From an uncultured bacterium (GTDB lineage Bacteria > Patescibacteriota > Patescibacteriia > 2-12-FULL-60-25), in the NCBI GenBank assembly GCA_937968025.1, contig CALBSL010000038.1, forward strand, positions 1-8,730: a DNA stretch of 8,730 bases. Direction: 5' to 3'. This document shows positions 5,450 to 8,730 of the stretch, one piece after another. Numbering within the stretch: the first letter of the stretch is position 1; each line of letters opens with the position of its first letter. Position numbers and translations under genes: made by a program. Below the pieces are notes generated by a model that was not told the origin of the DNA, did no database searches, and was given only the letters and a program-made list of their open reading frames with translations.

Positions 5450-6889
5450 ATGTCTCAGACCGCCCGAGCCGTGGCTCGCCAGGCCTCGTTACTCATGCTC
5501 GCATCGACCGCGCAAAAAGCGATTGCTTTTTTCGCCTTCACTATTGCTGCAAGGGTACTTGGGGTTGATGGAGTTGGAACGTATTTCTACGTGTTATCGC
5601 TGAGTTCTCTCGCCGGAGCGTGGACCGATTTGGGGATGACCCCGATCGTGATTCGTGCATTTGCCAGCTCTGAAGAAGCGGGGTGGCAGGCGGTTCGCCG
5701 AGCGGTGGTGGCGAAGGCGGTGTTGGTGCCCGTGGCAGCGATCATGGCCCTGCTCTATACGGGGACGCTGCTCCCGGGCGGGGGAGCGATGATTCCGCTC
5801 GTTGTTCTGGCGCTCGCCGTGATGGCCGAGGATGCTTTTTCGTTGTTAGGATACGGGATTTTGCGCGGACGGCAGCGTCTTGAACGTGAGTCGCTCGGAA
5901 TGGTGCTTGGTCAGTTGCTATCGAGTGGAGCCTTGGTGGCGGCGGTGCTGCTCGGATTTGGCGTGACGGGGGCGCTCGTCGCTCTTTTGCTTGGAAGCGC
6001 TTGGCACCTTGGTTGGAGCACCTTTTGGGTGTGGCGGTTTGGGATAGGCGGATGGAAGGGCGAACCATTGCCTTGGAAGGAGCTGATTCGTGAAGCGACC
6101 CCGTTTGCCCTCGCCGGACTCTTTGTTCGTGTGTATTCCTCTGTCGATGCGCTCTTGCTCCGTCACTGGCAGGGGGAGACGGCCGTGGGGCACTACGCCG
6201 TGGCCTACAAGCTCACGTACGCGTTGCAATTCTTGCCACTCGCCTTCGTGGCTGCGCTCTATCCGGCGCTGAGCGCGGCGCATGCACGTGAGGATGAGAC
6301 GGCGCTCGTGCACACGTCCCTGGGTTCGTGGAGATTTATGGCGTTCCTTGGGTTTCCGCTCGCGGCCGCCCTCTCGGGTTTCGCTCCGCGATTAGTCACG
6401 TGGGTTTACGGAACAGCCTTTACCCCGGCGGTCCCAATTTTGAGCGTTCTTGCTTGGGCGCTTCCGTTGTTGTTCTTGGATTTTCCTGTTGGATCGTATT
6501 TGAATGCCACGCACCAAGCGGGCAGAAAGACGTTTGCCATGGGGGTGACGATGGCGGTGAACGCCGTCGCGAATCTGCTGCTGATCCCTGTACTTGGAGG
6601 GGTTGGCGCGGCGCTCGGGGCGCTGATCGGCTACGCGGCGCTCCTTGGGGTGGGCGTCTGGTATGGGCGTTCCGTGTTTTTCTCGGCGACCGCACGACAG
6701 GTGGTGTATCGCGGAGCGGTGTTGTCGGCGGTGCTCTGGTCAGTGATTCACTGGCTGCTTGCTCCGGTTCCGCTGGTTATTGCGTTGCTTGTTGCGCCGC
6801 TCATCGCGCTGGCACTCGCGCTTGGTCTCAGTTTGGTGCGCGTTGATGATCTTCGTTCGGCCTACGCTTGGGGTCGTCGCTCAGTATGA
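5450..6889 (+). CDS. Polysaccharide/lipid-linked oligosaccharide flippase (Wzx/RfbX-like, MOP superfamily), 479 aa
   Basis: This very hydrophobic integral membrane protein has roughly 12-14 helices over its whole length. The N-terminal block (about 10-70: ASLLMLASTAQKAIAFF..ARVLGVDGVGTYFYVLSL..DLGMTPIVIRAF) is typical of PST-family Wzx/RfbX transporters. The second half restarts with a related unit at about 213-255 (REATPFALAGLFVRVYSSVDALLLRHW..GHYAVAYKL), the pseudo-repeat seen in MOP exporters, followed by LYPALSAAHARE (270-281). Such proteins flip undecaprenyl-linked glycans across the cytoplasmic membrane using an ion gradient. The ATG at 5450 starts directly at a short polar N-terminus before TM1. 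The stop overlaps the GT4 start (ATGA at 6886), so flippase and glycosyltransferases form one operon. The substrate cannot be predicted from sequence; a MurJ role is less likely given the PST-like features and neighbours. Confidence 0.9.
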   Translation: MSQTARAVARQASLLMLASTAQKAIAFFAFTIAARVLGVDGVGTYFYVLSLSSLAGAWTDLGMTPIVIRAFASSEEAGWQAVRRAVVAKAVLVPVAAIMALLYTGTLLPGGGAMIPLVVLALAVMAEDAFSLLGYGILRGRQRLERESLGMVLGQLLSSGALVAAVLLGFGVTGALVALLLGSAWHLGWSTFWVWRFGIGGWKGEPLPWKELIREATPFALAGLFVRVYSSVDALLLRHWQGETAVGHYAVAYKLTYALQFLPLAFVAALYPALSAAHAREDETALVHTSLGSWRFMAFLGFPLAAALSGFAPRLVTWVYGTAFTPAVPILSVLAWALPLLFLDFPVGSYLNATHQAGRKTFAMGVTMAVNAVANLLLIPVLGGVGAALGALIGYAALLGVGVWYGRSVFFSATARQVVYRGAVLSAVLWSVIHWLLAPVPLVIALLVAPLIALALALGLSLVRVDDLRSAYAWGRRSV

Positions 6890-7974
6890 ACCCCGCCTCT
6901 TTCCTCCTGATCACGCTTGATTACCCGCCAGAACGCGGCGGTGTTGCTCGTTACCTCGGGAATCTCGTGGCTGCCTCTGAGGGGGCGATCGATGTACTGG
7001 TCCCAGAAGAGCACACCACGGATGGCCCCGGCCGAGTACAGGTTCGGCGCATGTTTAGCGTTGGGCCTTGGCCGTGGCGGCGCATGATTAGTATTTGCCG
7101 ATCGGTCCGAGCGGAAGGGTATACGCACCTACTGGTGAGCCATCTTCTGCCGGTGGGCACGGCAGCTTGGATCGCGCGACACCTCGGTGGGGTACCGTAT
7201 TCCGTGATCATTCATGGACTTGATATTCGGCTTGCCATGCAGCGTCCCGTTCGTCGATGGCTTGCCGGCAAGGTGCTTCGTGGGGCGGCAAAGGTGTTCG
7301 CGAATTCCGAAGCGGTGGCGAGTGACGTACGTCAGTTCTGGTCTGGCTGCGAGGTGGTCGTGCTGACCCCTGGTGTGGAACCACGAGCGTTCCTTGCTCG
7401 TGACGAGGCTCGGAAAGTGCTTGGCTGTTCGCCCAACGAGCGTATCTGTCTCACGGTGGCGCGCCTCGTGCCACGCAAGGGGATCGATTCCATGATTCGT
7501 GTGCTTGCTCGCTTTCCAGAGTGGACCTATGTGGTTGTTGGGGCCGGTGATGATGAGGCACGTTTGCGCACATTGGCGCAGGACTATGCCCCGGGCCGCG
7601 TTCAGTTCGTGGGGGCGTTGGATGATGCTCGTCGTGATCAGTGGTATGCCGCGGCGGATCTGTTTGTGTTTCTTGCGCGTTCATCGTCAAGCGATGTGGA
7701 AGGGTTTGGAATCGTGGCTCTTGAGGCGGGGCTCGCGAATCTTCCGGTGCTCGCAGGTCGGTCCGGTGGCGTTTCGGAGGCGGTGCTCGACGAGGAAACG
7801 GGTGTGCTCGTCGATCCAGAAAACGACGAGAGTATCTCTGCCGCGTTTCATCGATTGGCGAATGACGAAGCGCTTCGAACGCGACTAGGGCAGGCAGGAG
7901 GTGAGCGCGCGCGACGCGAGTTCGCTTGGCACGACCGTTGGACCCTTCTCTCTCAGCACCTTTCTTCTTTATGA
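6886..7974 (+). CDS. Glycosyltransferase family 4 (GT-B fold), 362 aa
   Basis: This is a retaining GT-B glycosyltransferase, probably acting on a lipid-linked or membrane acceptor at the cytoplasmic face. The N-terminal acceptor domain has the glycine loop PPERGGVARYLGNL (14-27) and HGLD (110-113). The C-terminal donor domain has ARLVPRKGID (192-201), with Arg193 and Lys198 in the usual nucleotide-diphosphate-binding places, and the EX7E element Glu272-Glu280 in EGFGIVALEAG, followed by GGVSEAV (294-300) and GVLVDPEN (306-313). The sequence recalls PimB-like mannosyltransferases, but donor sugar cannot be assigned. The start is taken as the ATG at 6886, overlapping the flippase stop; the frame is open slightly further upstream but only inside the flippase gene. 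No signal peptide or TM helix is present. Confidence 0.93.
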   Translation: MNPASFLLITLDYPPERGGVARYLGNLVAASEGAIDVLVPEEHTTDGPGRVQVRRMFSVGPWPWRRMISICRSVRAEGYTHLLVSHLLPVGTAAWIARHLGGVPYSVIIHGLDIRLAMQRPVRRWLAGKVLRGAAKVFANSEAVASDVRQFWSGCEVVVLTPGVEPRAFLARDEARKVLGCSPNERICLTVARLVPRKGIDSMIRVLARFPEWTYVVVGAGDDEARLRTLAQDYAPGRVQFVGALDDARRDQWYAAADLFVFLARSSSSDVEGFGIVALEAGLANLPVLAGRSGGVSEAVLDEETGVLVDPENDESISAAFHRLANDEALRTRLGQAGGERARREFAWHDRWTLLSQHLSSL

Positions 7975-8730
7975 CGATCTCTGTTTTAATCCCCGTCTAC
8001 AACCATTCGCAGGAGTTGATTCGCGCGATTCGCTCGCTCGAGCGCCAGACTGTTCCGCCGCAGGAGGTGATTGTCGTTGACGACGGTTCATCCGATGACC
8101 CCAAGCAAGCTCTGATCGATGCCGGGCTTTTTGAGCGTGTGCAGTTTGTTCGACTTGCGCAGAATAGCGGCGCACCCATTGCACGCAACACCGCTTTTGC
8201 ACAGTCAACGGGTGAGGCGGTGCTGTTTTTAGATGCGGATGCCGATCTGCGACCGGATGCTCTCGAACGGCTGCACGCAGCCCTTGGAGCTGATCCGGAG
8301 GCGGCATTTGCCTACAGTGCCTTTCGCTTTGGACGAAAGCTCTTTCGCGGCCAAGCGTATTCGGTTGAGGCCTTGAAGCAAGGAAATTTTATCCATACGA
8401 GTGCGTTGATTCGGCGCACGGCGTTTCCGGGTTTTGATCCAGACCTCAAAAAATTTCAGGACTGGGATCTTTGGTTGCAATTGGCAGAACAAGGAAAGTA
8501 TGGAGTATACGTTCCAGAGCTGCTCATGACATTTGCTGAGCGGGTCCAAGGCGGGATGAGTCGCTGGATCCCGTCGTTCGCGTATCGTCTGCCTTGGGCG
8601 CTCATCGGGTATGAACCGGAACTGGTGCGTCGGTATCGCGAGGCGGAGCAGATCATTCGACGCAAACACGCTCATTGGATGAAGGCGGTCCCATCCCGAG
8701 GAGCGGATCGCACCTCGAGGACCGGAGTTT
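7971..8730 (+). CDS. Glycosyltransferase family 2 (GT-A fold), 3' end outside the window
   Basis: The ATG overlaps the GT4 stop (ATGA, 7971-7974), and the frame stays open for 253 codons to the window end without a stop. Motifs of an inverting GT2 enzyme are all present: SVLIPVYNHSQEL at the N-terminus, VVDDGSSDD (35-43) for nucleotide binding, NSGAPIARN (65-73), the metal-binding LDADAD (87-92, DxD at 88-90), and FQDWDLWLQL (162-171), which matches the usual acceptor-site/catalytic-base block. The region after about 195 (MSRWIPSFAYRLPWALIGY) is a conserved-looking C-terminal helix region. It probably adds one sugar to the glycan moved by the upstream flippase. Donor and linkage are unknown. 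The catalytic domain is essentially complete; only the C-terminal end is missing. Confidence 0.93.
   Translation, partial: MTISVLIPVYNHSQELIRAIRSLERQTVPPQEVIVVDDGSSDDPKQALIDAGLFERVQFVRLAQNSGAPIARNTAFAQSTGEAVLFLDADADLRPDALERLHAALGADPEAAFAYSAFRFGRKLFRGQAYSVEALKQGNFIHTSALIRRTAFPGFDPDLKKFQDWDLWLQLAEQGKYGVYVPELLMTFAERVQGGMSRWIPSFAYRLPWALIGYEPELVRRYREAEQIIRRKHAHWMKAVPSRGADRTSRTGV

Noticed and set aside
6868..6885. Upstream start for the GT4 gene (six extra residues)
   Set aside because: It starts inside the flippase frame; the ATGA overlap at 6886 matches the two other operon junctions and places the N-terminus right before the first beta strand.
1..8730. CRISPR arrays, tRNA/rRNA genes, insertion sequences, or UGA recoding
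   Set aside because: No regularly spaced repeats, no structured RNA gene, no transposase or terminal inverted repeats were seen; TGA ends murC, the flippase and GT4 exactly at the start of the next gene, so it is used as a stop.

Overview
The window reads as bacterial chromosome with every supported gene on the + strand. Genes are tightly packed: three junctions are 4-nt ATGA stop/start overlaps and several others are gaps of 4-6 nt. TGA acts as a normal stop. Only one start has a canonical Shine-Dalgarno, while several genes have a -10-like hexamer about 6-9 nt before the ATG. Compactness, short proteins and wall-synthesis genes next to small orphans would fit a Patescibacteria/CPR-type genome, but nothing here fixes the taxonomy and I hold this loosely.

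Left part (1-1933): a short gene tail, a leucine-rich-repeat lipoprotein, then a two-gene copper-response operon. The operon encodes a CsoR-type Cu(I) repressor with a complete Cys-His-Cys ligand set, followed 5 nt later by a protein fusing five membrane segments to a DUF305 domain. A near-perfect 31-bp palindrome with C5/G5 blocks covers the core promoter just upstream of csoR and is very probably its own operator. No CopA ATPase or CopZ chaperone is visible here, so the membrane-DUF305 protein looks like the regulated effector.

Middle (2003-4392): a MurC-type Mur ligase (with some Mpl-like motifs) overlaps murB. Together they convert UDP-GlcNAc-enolpyruvate to UDP-MurNAc (MurB) and add L-Ala (MurC), the early cytoplasmic steps of peptidoglycan synthesis.

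Orphan block (4399-5417): a 52-aa ORF, a 153-aa helical protein, and two mutually overlapping ORFs in different frames. One of the pair (91 aa) has one C-terminal membrane helix and the only textbook AGGAGG of the window. The other (82 aa) starts with an ATG exactly where a good promoter predicts transcription to begin.

Right part (5450-8730): an overlapping operon of a Wzx/RfbX-like flippase, a GT4 glycosyltransferase and a GT2 glycosyltransferase (cut by the window end). It is a surface-glycan locus: sugars are added to a carrier lipid on the inside and the product is flipped outward.

The strongest candidates for something new are the CsoR-controlled five-TM DUF305 protein with an internal Gly/His membrane repeat, the apparent leaderless start architecture, and the nested overlapping ORFs at 5072-5417.
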